The notes: generated from the letters alone by a model not told the origin. A stretch of DNA of 64,000 nucleotides from Ancylobacter sp. TS-1 (GCF_009223885.1 NZ_CP045144.1:1426001-1490000), one strand, 5' to 3'; counted from the first letter of the stretch, positions 26,187-35,317 are shown. Numbers and translations: made by a program.

Positions 26187-26251
26187 GTCGACCCGCAGGT
26201 CTGGGCGGAAGCCCCTGTTCGGCGTGGTCACGAATACGTATCTAGGGACTC

Positions 26252-28330
26252 ATGATTGCCCGCCCCACCGCCGACATGCCCGATATCGACGCCGACGAGG
26301 CCGAGAGCGCCGAGACCGAGGACGATCTCGTCCTGCTGGCGGCCGAGCCGGAGGAATCCGAGCCCGCCCCGGGCACGGTCGCCATGGGCCGCGCCGCCAT
26401 TACCCGCGCCATCAGGCACGCGCCGAACGGCCCCGGCGTGTACCGCATGATCGGCTCCGACGGCGGCGTGCTCTATGTCGGCAAGGCCAAGAGCATCAAG
26501 CGGCGCATCGTCGCCTATACCCGCCCGGCCGGGCTCACCGCCCGCATCATGCGCATGGTGGCTGCCACGGCCGAGATGGAGTTCGTCTCCACCGGCACCG
26601 AGACCGAGGCGCTGCTGCTGGAGGCCAACCTCATCAAGCAGTTGCGGCCGCGCTTCAACGTGCTGCTGCGCGACGACAAGTCGTTCCCCTATATCCTCAT
26701 CACCCGCGACCATGGCGCGCCGCAGATCGCCAAGCATCGCGGCGCGCGCAACCGGCCGGGCGACTATTACGGCCCCTTCGCCTCGGTCTGGGCGGTCAAC
26801 CGCACCATCAACGCGCTGCAGAAGGCGTTCCTCGTGCGCTCCTGCTCGGACAACTTCTATGAGTCGCGCACGCGTCCCTGCCTGCTGTTTCAGATCAAGC
26901 GCTGCGCCGGCCCCTGCACCGGCGAGATCGGCCACACCGCCTATGCCGAGTTGGTGGAGGAAGCGCGCGACTTCCTCTCCGGCCGCAGCCGCGCGGTGAA
27001 GGAGCAACTCGCCCGCGAGATGGAACAGGCCGCCGAGGAACTGGAATTCGAGCGCGCCGCCGCGCTGCGCGACCGCCTCGCCGCGCTTTCCGCCGTGCAG
27101 GGCACGCAGGGCATCAACCCGCGCTCGGTGGAGGAGGCGGACGTCTTCGCCATCCATCAGGAAGGCGGGGCGACATGCGTGCAGGTGTTCTTCTTCCGCA
27201 CTGGCCAGAACTGGGGCAACCACGCGCTCTACCCGCGCGCCGACCGCGCGCTGGAGGTCGGCGAGGTGCTGGAATCCTTCCTCGCCCAGTTCTACGAGGA
27301 CAAGCCCTGCCCGCGCCTCGTCCTGCTCAGCCACGACATCGCCGAACGCGAACTGCTGGAGGAGGCGCTGTCCACCCGCGCCGGTCACCGGGTCGAAGTC
27401 GCGGTGCCCAAGCGCGGCGAGAAGCGCGAACTGGTCGAGCACGCCTTGCAGAACGCCCGCGAGGCGCTCGGCCGCAAGCTCGCCGAGAGCGCCAGCCAGG
27501 CGCGGCTGCTGGAGGAACTCGCCCGCGCCTTTGAGCTGCCGGCGCCGCCCCGGCGTATCGAGGTCTACGACAACAGCCACATCATGGGCTCGAACGCGGT
27601 CGGCGGCATGATCGTCGCCGGGCCCGAAGGCTTCGCCAAGAGCCAGTACCGCAAGTTCAACATCCGCTCGACCGAACTCACGCCGGGCGACGATTACGGC
27701 ATGATGCGCGAGGTGCTCACGCGCCGCTTCTCGCGGCTGCTGAAGGAGAATCCGAGGGAAGCGGCGCCCCCGACCGGGGACGAGGCCGCTCCCCTCGCCG
27801 ACCCGCGTTCCGGGCCACCTCTCCCCGCCGGGGAGCGGGAGGAAGAAGCCGAACCTTCCGACGCCGCCTCCACCGCATGGCCCGACCTCGTGCTGATCGA
27901 CGGCGGCCCCGGCCAGCTCAAGGCGGCGCAGGAGACCCTCGCCTCGCTTGGCCTCACCGGCGTTCCGCTCGTCGGCGTGGCGAAGGGGCCGGACCGCGAC
28001 GCCGGCCGCGAAACCTTCTACCGCGACGGCCAGGCCCCGTTCCGGCTGGAGCCGCGCGACCCGGTGCTCTATTTCGTGCAGAGGCTGCGCGACGAGGCCC
28101 ATCGCTTCGCCATCGGCTCACACCGGGCACGGCGCAAGAAGGACATCACCCAGGCCGGCCTGCAGGAGATTCCCGGCGTCGGCCCCACCCGCAAGCGCGC
28201 GCTGCTGCGCCATTTCGGAACGCTGAAGGCGATCGAGCGCGCCTCGCTGGCCGATCTGGAAGCCGTGCCGGGCGTGAACGCCGCCACTGCGCGGGCCGTC
28301 TACGACTTCTTTCATGCCCGGCCGTCATGA
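26252..28330 (+). CDS. uvrC: Excinuclease ABC subunit C (UvrC), with repeat-derived insertion
   Basis: UvrC makes the 3' and 5' incisions in nucleotide excision repair. In order: acidic N-terminal extension (residues 1-50), GIY-YIG domain ([21 protein letters not shown]), cysteine-bearing linker ([12 protein letters not shown]), UVR motif ([12 protein letters not shown]), RNase H-like nuclease ([17 protein letters not shown]...), and C-terminal helix-hairpin-helix pair ([25 protein letters not shown]). It has 692 residues versus about 610 in E. coli. Part of the excess is residues 514-530 (27791-27840), which translate a palindromic intergenic repeat also present at 33923-33970. The pgsA gene follows 138 bases on. 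Confidence 0.95.
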   Translation: MIARPTADMPDIDADEAESAETEDDLVLLAAEPEESEPAPGTVAMGRAAITRAIRHAPNGPGVYRMIGSDGGVLYVGKAKSIKRRIVAYTRPAGLTARIMRMVAATAEMEFVSTGTETEALLLEANLIKQLRPRFNVLLRDDKSFPYILITRDHGAPQIAKHRGARNRPGDYYGPFASVWAVNRTINALQKAFLVRSCSDNFYESRTRPCLLFQIKRCAGPCTGEIGHTAYAELVEEARDFLSGRSRAVKEQLAREMEQAAEELEFERAAALRDRLAALSAVQGTQGINPRSVEEADVFAIHQEGGATCVQVFFFRTGQNWGNHALYPRADRALEVGEVLESFLAQFYEDKPCPRLVLLSHDIAERELLEEALSTRAGHRVEVAVPKRGEKRELVEHALQNAREALGRKLAESASQARLLEELARAFELPAPPRRIEVYDNSHIMGSNAVGGMIVAGPEGFAKSQYRKFNIRSTELTPGDDYGMMREVLTRRFSRLLKENPREAAPPTGDEAAPLADPRSGPPLPAGEREEEAEPSDAASTAWPDLVLIDGGPGQLKAAQETLASLGLTGVPLVGVAKGPDRDAGRETFYRDGQAPFRLEPRDPVLYFVQRLRDEAHRFAIGSHRARRKKDITQAGLQEIPGVGPTRKRALLRHFGTLKAIERASLADLEAVPGVNAATARAVYDFFHARPS
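27791..27840. repeat. Palindromic repeat module inside uvrC
   Basis: This 50-base stretch matches the reverse complement of 33922-33970 at roughly 45 of 49 positions. The match includes the CTCTCCCC/GGGGAG inverted arms and the CGACCCGC...GGGCC hairpin. It is read in frame as [16 protein letters not shown] inside a variable, acidic linker of UvrC. Confidence 0.85.
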
Positions 28331-28468
28331 TACGTCCGGGCCGTCATGCGACGGCCACAGGCGGCGCGCACCCTGCATGACGGGCGGGAAACATCGGCCG
28401 ATAGGCGCGATGCGATTGACGTGCGCGCACGGCATGATTACGTGCCTTGCAATGGGGACTGGCGAAGC

Positions 28469-29110
28469 ATGGTCGAAGTCGCAACGAGCCAGCAGACTCT
28501 ACGGGAGCCGCCAAAGGTGAGCCGCGGACACGCCTTCTCGCTGCCCAATCTGCTGACCTATGGCCGCTGCGTGGCGGTGCCGCTGGTGGCCGCCTGTCTG
28601 TTCTGGTCGGACATACTGGAAGGCGGCCTGTGGCTGCGCTGGCTGGCGGTCGCCATCTATGTCGTCGCCGCCATCACCGATTTCTTCGACGGCTACCTCG
28701 CCCGCGCCTGGTCGCAGCAATCGGCCATCGGCCGCATGCTGGACCCGATCGCCGACAAGCTGCTGGTCTCCACCTCGCTGCTGATGCTCGCGTCCGACGG
28801 CACCATTCGCGGCTGGTCGCTCTGGGCGGCGGTGGTGATCCTGTGCCGCGAGATTCTGGTGTCGGGCCTGCGCGAATTCCTCGCCGAGCTGCGCGTGAGC
28901 GTGCCCGTCACCCGCCTTGCCAAGTGGAAGACCACGGCGCAGCTCGTCGCCGTCGGCGTGCTGCTGGCCGGGCCGGCGGCCGATTTCCTGGTACCGGGGA
29001 TCACCCTGTTCGGCATCATGCTGCTGTGGGTCGCCGCGCTGCTGACGCTCTACACCGGCTGGGACTATTTCCGCGCCGGCGCGCGGCACCTGATCGAGGA
29101 CAGCCAGTGA
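28469..29110 (+). CDS. pgsA: CDP-diacylglycerol-glycerol-3-phosphate 3-phosphatidyltransferase
   Basis: This 213-residue inner-membrane enzyme makes phosphatidylglycerophosphate, the first committed step to phosphatidylglycerol and cardiolipin. It has the CDP-alcohol phosphotransferase motif DG-x2-AR-x8-G-x3-D-x3-D in DFFDGYLARAWSQQ then SAIGRMLDPIADK. It opens its core with FSLPNLLTYGRCVAVP and has 4-6 membrane helices. The start at ATG 28469 gives a 20-residue leader; GTG 28517 or the upstream ATG 28346 are alternatives. Its stop overlaps the moaD start (GTGA). Confidence 0.92.
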   Translation: MVEVATSQQTLREPPKVSRGHAFSLPNLLTYGRCVAVPLVAACLFWSDILEGGLWLRWLAVAIYVVAAITDFFDGYLARAWSQQSAIGRMLDPIADKLLVSTSLLMLASDGTIRGWSLWAAVVILCREILVSGLREFLAELRVSVPVTRLAKWKTTAQLVAVGVLLAGPAADFLVPGITLFGIMLLWVAALLTLYTGWDYFRAGARHLIEDSQ

Positions 29111-29358
29111 GGATTCTCTATTTCGCCTGGGTGCGCGAGCGCGTCGGGCTGGAAGCGGAGGATCTGGCGCTGCCCGGCGAGGTACGCACGGTCGCCGACC
29201 TCGCCGCCTTCCTCAAGGCGCGGGGCGAGGGCTACGCGCATGCATTCGAGAATCCGCGTGTCGTGCGTGCCGCGCTCGACCGCCGCCACGCCCGGCCCGA
29301 GACGCCGCTCGGCGGCGCCCGCGAGATCGCCTTCTTCCCGCCCATGACGGGCGGCTGA
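29107..29358 (+). CDS. moaD: Molybdopterin synthase small subunit MoaD
   Basis: This 83-residue ubiquitin-fold sulphur carrier starts with GTG at 29107, overlapping the pgsA stop by two bases. Its sequence begins MRILYFAWVRERVGL and ends in IAFFPPMTGG, the di-glycine that is adenylated by MoeB and thiocarboxylated. With MoaE it converts precursor Z (cPMP) to molybdopterin. Spacing to moaE is 15 bases, so the two are translationally linked behind pgsA, a conserved order in related alphaproteobacteria. Confidence 0.93.
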   Translation: MRILYFAWVRERVGLEAEDLALPGEVRTVADLAAFLKARGEGYAHAFENPRVVRAALDRRHARPETPLGGAREIAFFPPMTGG

Positions 29359-29373
29359 CCCCGCGAGGTGAGC

Positions 29374-29832
29374 ATGTTCACCGTCCGCATCCAGTCCGAG
29401 GATTTCGACCCCTCCGCCGAGGCCGCCGCGCTGGCGCGCGGGCGTACCGACATCGGCGCCCTCGTCACCTTCGCCGGCCTGTGCCGCGCGCAGGACGCCC
29501 CCGGCGGCGCCCCGCTCATCGCGCTGACGCTGGAGCACTATCCCGGCATGGCGGAAGAGGAGATCGGCCGCCTGATCGAGCAGGCGCGCGGGCGCTGGCC
29601 GCTGATCGGGGCCACCGTGATCCACCGCTACGGGCGGATGGTGCCGGGCGACAACATCGTGCTGGTCGTCACCGCCTCCGCCCACCGCGCCGCCGCCTTC
29701 GAGGCGGCCGAGTTCCTGATGGACTGGCTCAAGACCAACGCGCCGTTCTGGAAGCTGGAAGAGCGCGAGGACGCGCGCGGCTGGGTCGCGGCCAAAGACG
29801 CCGACGACGAAGCGGCGGAACGGTGGAACTAG
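29374..29832 (+). CDS. moaE: Molybdopterin synthase catalytic subunit MoaE
   Basis: The 152-residue large subunit inserts dithiolene sulphurs into cPMP with MoaD. Diagnostic blocks are GALVTFAGLCRAQD, LTLEHYPGMAEEEI, VIHRYGRMVPGDNIVLV, and the lysine-bearing KTNAPFWKLEERED that binds the MoaD tail. The ATG at 29374 is chosen, with GCGAGGTG just before it; a GTG at 29368 would add two residues. It is the last gene of the uvrC-pgsA-moaDE run, and a dispersed repeat follows its stop. Confidence 0.94.
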   Translation: MFTVRIQSEDFDPSAEAAALARGRTDIGALVTFAGLCRAQDAPGGAPLIALTLEHYPGMAEEEIGRLIEQARGRWPLIGATVIHRYGRMVPGDNIVLVVTASAHRAAAFEAAEFLMDWLKTNAPFWKLEEREDARGWVAAKDADDEAAERWN

Positions 29833-29850
29833 GGTTTCCCGCAGGAACCC

Positions 29851-29939
29851 GTCATCCCGGATGGCCGCAGGCCGATCCGGAATCGTATGCGGGCGGGTGA
29901 GCGATCCCGGCTCTCCGCTGCGCTTCGGCCGGGATGACG
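29851..29939. repeat. Dispersed palindromic repeat, copy 2
   Basis: Two palindromic arms of about 35 bases: one starts GTCATCCCGGATGG, the other ends GGCCGGGATGACG, with a spacer between. The outer ends GTCATCCCGG and CCGGGATGAC are inverted repeats of each other, so the whole unit can fold. It sits in the convergent gap between moaE and ilvE. Confidence 0.85.
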
Positions 29940-29960
29940 ATGAAAGATCGCGGGCAACAC

Positions 29961-29993
29961 GAAAAATGCCGGCCCTGGGGCCGGCATTTCGTT
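29961..29993. terminator. Bidirectional terminator between moaE and ilvE
   Basis: AAATGCCGGCCC and GGGCCGGCATTT form a perfect 12-pair stem with a tiny loop. T-rich flanks lie on the plus side (TTTCGTTT) and on the minus side (TTTTTCG). Confidence 0.88.
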
Positions 29994-30015
29994 TCCCCGG
30001 GGGAGCGCGAAGCGA

Positions 30016-30906
30016 TCAGGCCGCCTCGGCCTTCTTCGGCTGCACTTCGGCCATGTAGTCGTCCAGCAGCGTCTTGGTGACGGGGCCGGGCTGGTAGTGG
30101 CGGCCGGCGATCTCCGACACCGGCGTCACCTCGGCGGCGGTGCCGGTGATGAAGCACTCGTCGAAGCTCTCCAGCTCCTCGGGCATGATCGCCCGCTCGT
30201 TCACCTCATAGCCGCGACGCTTGGCGAGCGCGATCACCGTCTGGCGCGTGATGCCGTTGAGGAAGGCATCGGCCTCCGGCGTGTGGATCACGCCGTCCTT
30301 CACGAAGAAGACGTTGGCGCCGGTGCACTCGGCCACGCGGCCGCGCCAGTCGAGCATCAGCGCGTCGGCATAGCCGTTACGCTCGGCGGCGTGCTTGGAG
30401 ATGGTGCAGATCATGTACAGACCCGCCGCCTTCGAGGTCGAGGGCGCCGTCGCCGGGTCGGGGCGGCGGTACTTGGCCTCGTCGATGCGGATGCCCTTCA
30501 GGCGCTGCGCCGGATCGAAATAGCTCGGCCATTCCCACGCCGCGATGGCGAGATGGATCTGGTTGTTCTGCGCCGACACGCCCATCATGTCCGAGCCGCG
30601 CCAGGCGACCGGGCGGAGATAGGCGTCCTTGAACTTCTGGCGGACCAGAATCTCTCGGCAGGCGGCGTTGATCTCGTCCTCGCCATAGGGAATCTCGAAG
30701 TCGAGCAGCCGGGCGCTTTCCTTCAGGCGCGCCGTGTGCTCCTCGAGCTTGAAAATCTCGCCGCCATAGGCGCGCTCGCCCTCGAATACGCAGCTGCCAT
30801 AGTGCAGCCCGTGGGTCAGCACGTGGACCTGGGCATCCTGCCACGGCACGAAGGCGCCGTCGTACCAGATCCAGCCGCTGCGTTTGTCGAAAGGTTCGCT
30901 CGCCAT
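30016..30906 (-). CDS. ilvE: Branched-chain-amino-acid aminotransferase
   Basis: This 296-residue PLP enzyme of fold type IV catalyses the last step of Leu/Ile/Val synthesis. The PLP lysine is Lys159 in APSTSKAAGLYM. GLHYGSCVFEGERAY near residues 33-47, VAECTGANVFFVKDG, and FITGTAAEVTPV (phosphate and alpha-carboxylate contacts) are in place. The start MASEPFDKRSGWIWYDG is normal. It is divergent from a MarR-type regulator gene (249-base gap), an arrangement known from other alphaproteobacteria; whether MarR regulates it is not known. Confidence 0.94.
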   Translation of the reverse strand: MASEPFDKRSGWIWYDGAFVPWQDAQVHVLTHGLHYGSCVFEGERAYGGEIFKLEEHTARLKESARLLDFEIPYGEDEINAACREILVRQKFKDAYLRPVAWRGSDMMGVSAQNNQIHLAIAAWEWPSYFDPAQRLKGIRIDEAKYRRPDPATAPSTSKAAGLYMICTISKHAAERNGYADALMLDWRGRVAECTGANVFFVKDGVIHTPEADAFLNGITRQTVIALAKRRGYEVNERAIMPEELESFDECFITGTAAEVTPVSEIAGRHYQPGPVTKTLLDDYMAEVQPKKAEAA

Positions 30907-31154
30907 GGTAAGTCTCCCAAACGGACCGCCGGCGCGCCATGGATGGCACCAGCGGCCTCAATGCCTTCGACATTGCGGGTTCGGCCCTGAACGCGAAAGC
31001 GCAATATTTTGCCTCGCGGCCGAAGTCCCGTTATCGTTCGCCGCCCCGTTGAGCAGGCGATCAAGTCCTGTTCCGAACCGGATCGGCCGGCGTGCCGAAC
31101 GATCCTTTCGTTGAACGGGACATCTGGGTAACGATCATAACGAAAAAAGTCAAC

Positions 31155-31739
31155 ATGGCTGACATAAATGTCTCGCTGACCCATCGCGCGGGCAAGGGCG
31201 ATCCGGCCCCCTCGCCGCGCCCTGCCGGCGCCGCCGAGGCCGAGCCGATGCTCGACCTGATCGAGCTTTTCTTCTTTGCCTACCGCAACTTCGTCAGCGA
31301 CCCCGACGAAATTCTCGGCGGCATCGGCTTCGGCCGCGCGCATCACCGCGTGCTGCATTTCGTGCATCGCCACCCTGGTATGCGCGTGACCGACCTGCTC
31401 GACATCTTGCGCATCACCAAGCAGAGCCTGGGGCGCGTGCTGCGCGAATTGGTGGACCAGGGCTTCATCGACAGCCGCGCCGGCGCTTCCGACCGCCGCC
31501 AGCGCCTGCTCTACCTCACGCCGAAGGGCGAGGCGCTGGCGCAGCAGTTCGTCGCCATTCAGTCCGGCCGCCTGCGCCGCGCGCTGGAGGAAAGCGGCTC
31601 GGAGTCGCGCGATACCGTGCGCCGCTTTCTTGTCGCCATGATCGACCCCGAAGATCGCAGCCCGACCGAGAAACTGATTGCCCGCGCCGACCAGGCGGCG
31701 GAGACGCGAAGCGCGGCCCGCGCCCGTTCGGCCGGCTGA
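31155..31739 (+). CDS. petP: MarR-family regulator, PetP-like
   Basis: A winged-helix MarR protein of 194 residues. The core FAYRNFVSDPDEILGGIGFGRAHHRVLHFV, the recognition helix RITKQSLGRVLRELVDQGFI and wing RAGASDRRQRLLYLTPKG are clear. The tail of about 35 residues is polar. ATG 31155 is used; an upstream start at 31092 would extend through an AT-rich promoter-like stretch. MarR + OmpR regulator + kinase in this order matches PetP/PetR of Rhodobacter capsulatus, needed for petABC expression. The naming rests on gene order and family, so it is tentative. Confidence 0.78.
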   Translation: MADINVSLTHRAGKGDPAPSPRPAGAAEAEPMLDLIELFFFAYRNFVSDPDEILGGIGFGRAHHRVLHFVHRHPGMRVTDLLDILRITKQSLGRVLRELVDQGFIDSRAGASDRRQRLLYLTPKGEALAQQFVAIQSGRLRRALEESGSESRDTVRRFLVAMIDPEDRSPTEKLIARADQAAETRSAARARSAG

Positions 31740-31752
31740 CGGGGACCCGCCC

Positions 31753-32493
31753 ATGCTCGACGCCAAGGCCGCCGTGGCCGACGACCCGAGGAACGCCCGG
31801 CCCATGCCTGCCGACGACGCCTTCCATCTGCTGATCGTCGACGACGACCGGCGAATCCGCACCCTGCTCTCGCGCTTCCTCACCGAGCACGGCTACCGCG
31901 TCACGACCGCGGAATCGGCGGCGGACGCGCGCGCCCATCTCGCCGGCCTCGCCTTCGACCTGCTCATCCTCGACGTGATGATGCCCGGCGAGAGCGGTTT
32001 CGACCTCGCCCGCTCGGTACGCACCACCTCGTCCGTGCCCATCCTCATGCTCACGGCGCGCTCGGATTCCGGCGACCGCATCGAGGGGCTGGAGATCGGC
32101 GCCGACGACTATCTCGGCAAGCCGTTCGAGCCGCGCGAGCTGCTGCTGCGCATCGGCAACATCATCAAGCGCGCCGTTCCCCCGCCGGCGCAGGCGATCG
32201 AATCCGTCCGCTTCGGGCCGTTCGTCTTCCATCTGGCACGCGGCGAGCTGACCCGCGAGGGCGAGCCGGTGCGCCTCACCGACCGCGAGCGCGACATGCT
32301 GCGCGTGCTCGGCGAGAAGCCGGGCGAGACCGTGCCCCGTCAGGCGCTGGTCGCCCCGGGCGTGGCCGCCGGCGACCGCGCGGTCGACGTGCAGGTCAAC
32401 CGCCTGCGCCGCAAGATCGAGCGCGATCCCGCCAACCCCGCCTATGTGCAGACCGTGCGCGGCGTCGGCTACCGTCTGGTCGTCGCGCCTTGA
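31753..32493 (+). CDS. petR: OmpR-family response regulator, PetR-like
   Basis: The 246-residue regulator has a receiver domain with acidic pocket Asp30-Asp32 (LLIVDDDRR), phosphoacceptor Asp74 (LLILDVMMPG), conserved Thr/Lys (MLTARSD; LGKPFEPREL), and a C-terminal winged helix ending DVQVNRLRRKIERDP...TVRGVGYRL. An extension of about 20 residues precedes the receiver. It starts 13 bases after the MarR gene and its stop overlaps the kinase start (TTGA), so kinase and regulator are translationally coupled. Confidence 0.87.
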   Translation: MLDAKAAVADDPRNARPMPADDAFHLLIVDDDRRIRTLLSRFLTEHGYRVTTAESAADARAHLAGLAFDLLILDVMMPGESGFDLARSVRTTSSVPILMLTARSDSGDRIEGLEIGADDYLGKPFEPRELLLRIGNIIKRAVPPPAQAIESVRFGPFVFHLARGELTREGEPVRLTDRERDMLRVLGEKPGETVPRQALVAPGVAAGDRAVDVQVNRLRRKIERDPANPAYVQTVRGVGYRLVVAP

Positions 32494-33893
32494 GCGTGCT
32501 CGACACGAGCATGGTGGGCGCCGCGCGCGCTCGGCTGCGCCTGACGCAGAAGCGCATGCGCGAGAACAATGCCCGCTTCGGCGCCTGGTTCAACCGGGTG
32601 ATGCCGAAGGGCCTGTATGCCCGCTCGCTCATCATCATCATCACCCCGGTGGTGATCCTGCAATCGGTGCTGGCCTTCGTCTTCATGGAGCGCCACTACA
32701 ACATGGTGACGCGCCGTCTCTCGGCAGCCGTCTCGCAGGACATCTCCGCGCTCGCCGAGCTTGCGGTCGCCTTTCCCACCCCGGCCGATCAGGAGCGCAT
32801 CAAGCGCATCGCCCAGTTCAACATGGGGCTCACCGTCGAGTTCCTGCCCGACGAGCGGCTGCCGCCGCCGGGGCCGAAGCCGTTCTTCTCCATCCTCGAT
32901 TCCGCCTTCACCGGCGAACTGGTGAAGCGGCTGCGCCGGCCGTTCTGGACCGACACGGTGGGCAATTCCAGCCTCATCGAGGTCCGCATCCAGCTCGACG
33001 GCATGGTGATGCGGGTCTTCGCCCGCCGCTCGCAGGCCTATCTCTCCAACTCGCACATCTTCCTCGTCTGGATGGTCGGCACCTCGCTGGTGCTGATGGC
33101 CGTCGCCATCCTGTTCCTGCGCAACCAGATCAAGCCGATCGAGGCACTCGCCGACGCCGCCATCGCCTTCGGCAAGGGGCGCGAGGTCGCCGGATTCCGC
33201 CCGCGCGGGGCGCGCGAGGTGCGCGGGGCGGCGCTCGCCTTCCTGGAGATGAAGCGACGCATCGAGCGCCAGATCGAGCAGCGCACGACCATGCTGGCCG
33301 GCGTCAGCCACGACATGCGCACCATCCTCACCCGCTTCAAGCTGGAGCTGGCGCTGATCGGCGACACGCCCGACACCGAGGCGCTGCGCAAGGATGTCGA
33401 CGAGCTACAGAGCATGCTGGAGGCCTATCTCGCCTTTGCCCGCGAGGATGTCGCCGAGCCGCCGGTGACGGTGGATGTCGCCCGCATCGTCGAGGACGTG
33501 CGCGCCAATGCCGAGCGCCACGGCGCCGACGTCACCGCCAGCTTCACCGGCGACCCGCTGGTCATGCTGCGCATCGACGCCTTCCGCCGCTGCCTCGCCA
33601 ATCTGGCGATGAACGCCTGCCGGCACGGCCGGCGGATCGTCATCACCGGCACCCGCGACGAGCGCTGGCTGATCGTCACCGTCGACGATGACGGCCCCGG
33701 CATCCCGCAGGACCGGCGCGAGGACGTGTTCCGCCCCTTCGTGCGTCTGGACGATGCGCGCAATCAGGACGCCGGCGGCTCCGGGCTCGGCCTCACCATC
33801 GCGCGCGATGCCGCCCGCGCCCATGGCGGCGATGTCACCCTCGGTGAAAGCCCGCTCGGAGGGCTGCGGGCGAGCGTGCGGATTCCGGTCTGA
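32490..33893 (+). CDS. Membrane sensor histidine kinase (EnvZ-like)
   Basis: This kinase of about 467 residues has two membrane helices (about 45-67 and 190-212) bracketing a periplasmic domain of about 120 residues. HAMP follows (RNQIKPIEALADAAIAFGKG), then the H-box GVSHDMRTILTRFKLEL with His274 and a HATPase with NLAMNACRHG (N box), DDGPGIP (G1) and GSGLGLTIARDAARAHGG (G2). The H-box has Ile where Pro is usual (HDLRTPL). The start is TTG at 32490 by coupling to the regulator; GTG 32496 or ATG 32511 are alternatives. It presumably phosphorylates the adjacent OmpR protein; the signal is unknown. Confidence 0.87.
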   Translation: MSVLDTSMVGAARARLRLTQKRMRENNARFGAWFNRVMPKGLYARSLIIIITPVVILQSVLAFVFMERHYNMVTRRLSAAVSQDISALAELAVAFPTPADQERIKRIAQFNMGLTVEFLPDERLPPPGPKPFFSILDSAFTGELVKRLRRPFWTDTVGNSSLIEVRIQLDGMVMRVFARRSQAYLSNSHIFLVWMVGTSLVLMAVAILFLRNQIKPIEALADAAIAFGKGREVAGFRPRGAREVRGAALAFLEMKRRIERQIEQRTTMLAGVSHDMRTILTRFKLELALIGDTPDTEALRKDVDELQSMLEAYLAFAREDVAEPPVTVDVARIVEDVRANAERHGADVTASFTGDPLVMLRIDAFRRCLANLAMNACRHGRRIVITGTRDERWLIVTVDDDGPGIPQDRREDVFRPFVRLDDARNQDAGGSGLGLTIARDAARAHGGDVTLGESPLGGLRASVRIPV

Positions 33894-33921
33894 AGTGTCG
33901 TGCCGGGCCCCTGCCTTCCTT

Positions 33922-33970
33922 GCCTCTCCCCGGCGGGGAGAGGTGGCCCGCGAAGCGGGTCGGTGAGGGG
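33922..33970. repeat. Palindromic repeat module, CTCTCCCC type, copy 1
   Basis: CCTCTCCCC and GGGGAGAGG arms around GGC (33923-33943) are followed by a second small hairpin, GCCCGC/GCGGGT, and GTGAGGGG. The reverse complement of this unit recurs inside uvrC at 27791-27840. Confidence 0.85.
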
Positions 33971-34010
33971 CGACACGGCTGCGGAGCGGCGAAGACCCAT
34001 CTCCCGCCCC

Positions 34011-34047
34011 CCTCACCCCAACCCTCTCCCCGTCGGGGAGAGGGTGA
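34011..34047. repeat. Palindromic repeat module, CTCTCCCC type, copy 2 (partial)
   Basis: CCTCACCCC leads into ACCCTCTCCCC-GTC-GGGGAGAGGGT, a nearly perfect hairpin, inverted relative to the copy 40 bases upstream. Together the two could fold over the whole gap. Confidence 0.8.
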
Positions 34048-34076
34048 AGCCGTCATCGCTGCGCAGGAATCGGGGC

Positions 34077-34113
34077 GCGATCCCGGCTCTCGCTTCGCTC
34101 GGCCGGGATGACG
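34077..34113. repeat. Dispersed palindromic repeat, right arm only
   Basis: GCGATCCCGGCTCTC then CTCGGCCGGGATGACGG matches the right arm of the repeat copies at 29.9 and 56.3 kb. The left arm is missing here. Confidence 0.8.
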
Positions 34114-34121
34114 GCTATTGC

Positions 34122-34475
34122 TCAGAACAGCCGCGCGCCGTTCGGCACCTCGCGGTCGGGCTTGAACAGCACCACCGCGCCGTCCTCGTCCGGAAAGCCC
34201 AGCGTCAGCACCTCCGACAGCGCCGGGCCGATCTGGCGCGGCGGGAAGTTGACGACGGCGGCCACCTGCCGGCCGATCAGGTCCTCCGGCGCGTAGTGCA
34301 CCGTGATCTGCGCCGAGGACCGGCGGCAGCCGACATGCGGCCCGAAGTCGATCACCAGCTTGTAGGCCGGCTTGCGCGCCTCCGGGAACGGCTCGGCCTG
34401 AATGATGGTGCCGACGCGGATGTCCACCTTGAGGAAATCGGCGATCGTTATCTGTTCGAGCGGCGCAAGGCTCAC
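34122..34475 (-). CDS. csaA: CsaA-like tRNA-binding domain protein
   Basis: This 117-residue OB-fold protein is homologous to the tRNA-binding domain of MetRS/PheRS beta. It contains [32 protein letters not shown], then [13 protein letters not shown] and the ending VNGARLF-type (EVPNGARLF). Bacillus CsaA was described as a secretion chaperone, while other members bind tRNA; the role here is open. It uses a GTG start at 34475 with GAGGAACGTCCC upstream. The longer frame to 34580 overlaps the TetR gene. It lies 32 bases downstream of that TetR gene, likely in one operon. Confidence 0.88.
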   Translation of the reverse strand: MSLAPLEQITIADFLKVDIRVGTIIQAEPFPEARKPAYKLVIDFGPHVGCRRSSAQITVHYAPEDLIGRQVAAVVNFPPRQIGPALSEVLTLGFPDEDGAVVLFKPDREVPNGARLF

Positions 34476-34507
34476 GGGACGTTCCTCACTGGTGACGATG
34501 GCGGCCG

Positions 34508-35197
34508 TCAGGCCATGGCCGGCGCGTCCGGCGGCGAGGCCGGGGCGGCGGCGGGCTTCGGGCGGCGACGGCCCGCGCACCGCGCAAGCCGGGCGGCCCC
34601 TTCCACGAAGCCGAGCATACGCTCGCCCCGCGCCAGCTCGCGGTCGAGCGCGGCCATGGTGCGGGCGAGGTCCGGCTCGTCATCGGCAAGGAAGGTCTGC
34701 ATCACGCGGGCGAAGAGCAAGGCAAGGCCCTGCGCGCGCACGGCGCCGCGGGCGCCGGCGGTGTCGATCTTCGCCGCCGCCAGCATCCATTGCTGCGAGC
34801 GTACCGACAGGCGGTTGAGCGCCAGCGCGAAGAACGGGTTGCGCCGCGCCGATTCCGCCAGCGAGCGGATCGCCGCCTTGTGCGGGGCGAGCGCGTCGAG
34901 CCGGCGCATCAGCACGTCGAACAGCCGGTCGCGGGCGGATTCGCCGTCCATATCTTCGCCTGCGCCGGCCAGCACCTTGCGGTCGGTCTCGCGCAGGAAG
35001 GCGGACAGCATGTCGAAGGTGGAGCCGAAGCTCGCGCGCAGTTCGGCCAGGGTGACGCCGGCCTGCGTCGCCACCTCGCCGAGGGAGATGCGTTCGAAAG
35101 GCTTCTGCGCCAGCAGCACGAGGAAGCCGTCGAGGATCGTCGTGCGCGGATCGGCCGCCGGTGCGGCGGCGGCTTTCGTTCCCGGAGAGCGTGCCAT
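34508..35197 (-). CDS. TetR/AcrR-family-like transcriptional regulator
   Basis: The 229-residue protein has an N-terminal helix-turn-helix of TetR type ([55 protein letters not shown]): helix 1, [12 protein letters not shown], then the recognition helix. All-helical ligand-binding C-terminal region follows, including [23 protein letters not shown] and a tail rich in Ala, Pro and Arg. Ligand and targets are unknown. AGGAGGTCTTC precedes the ATG. The csaA gene follows directly, so this regulator may control itself and csaA. Confidence 0.82.
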   Translation of the reverse strand: MARSPGTKAAAAPAADPRTTILDGFLVLLAQKPFERISLGEVATQAGVTLAELRASFGSTFDMLSAFLRETDRKVLAGAGEDMDGESARDRLFDVLMRRLDALAPHKAAIRSLAESARRNPFFALALNRLSVRSQQWMLAAAKIDTAGARGAVRAQGLALLFARVMQTFLADDEPDLARTMAALDRELARGERMLGFVEGAARLARCAGRRRPKPAAAPASPPDAPAMA

Positions 35198-35317
35198 GAA
35201 GACCTCCTGTCCTGAACGTTGCTCGCCTTCAATCTAGGGCGTGCAGGTGGCGAGGAGAAGGCCACGGCCGCCGCCGCCACGCCTTGGCATGGCGCAAGCG
35301 CGCATCAATTCTCCGCG

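Noticed and set aside
26228..28102. 624-codon minus-strand frame opposite uvrC
   Set aside because: It overlaps the complete UvrC domain set and is a codon-bias artefact.
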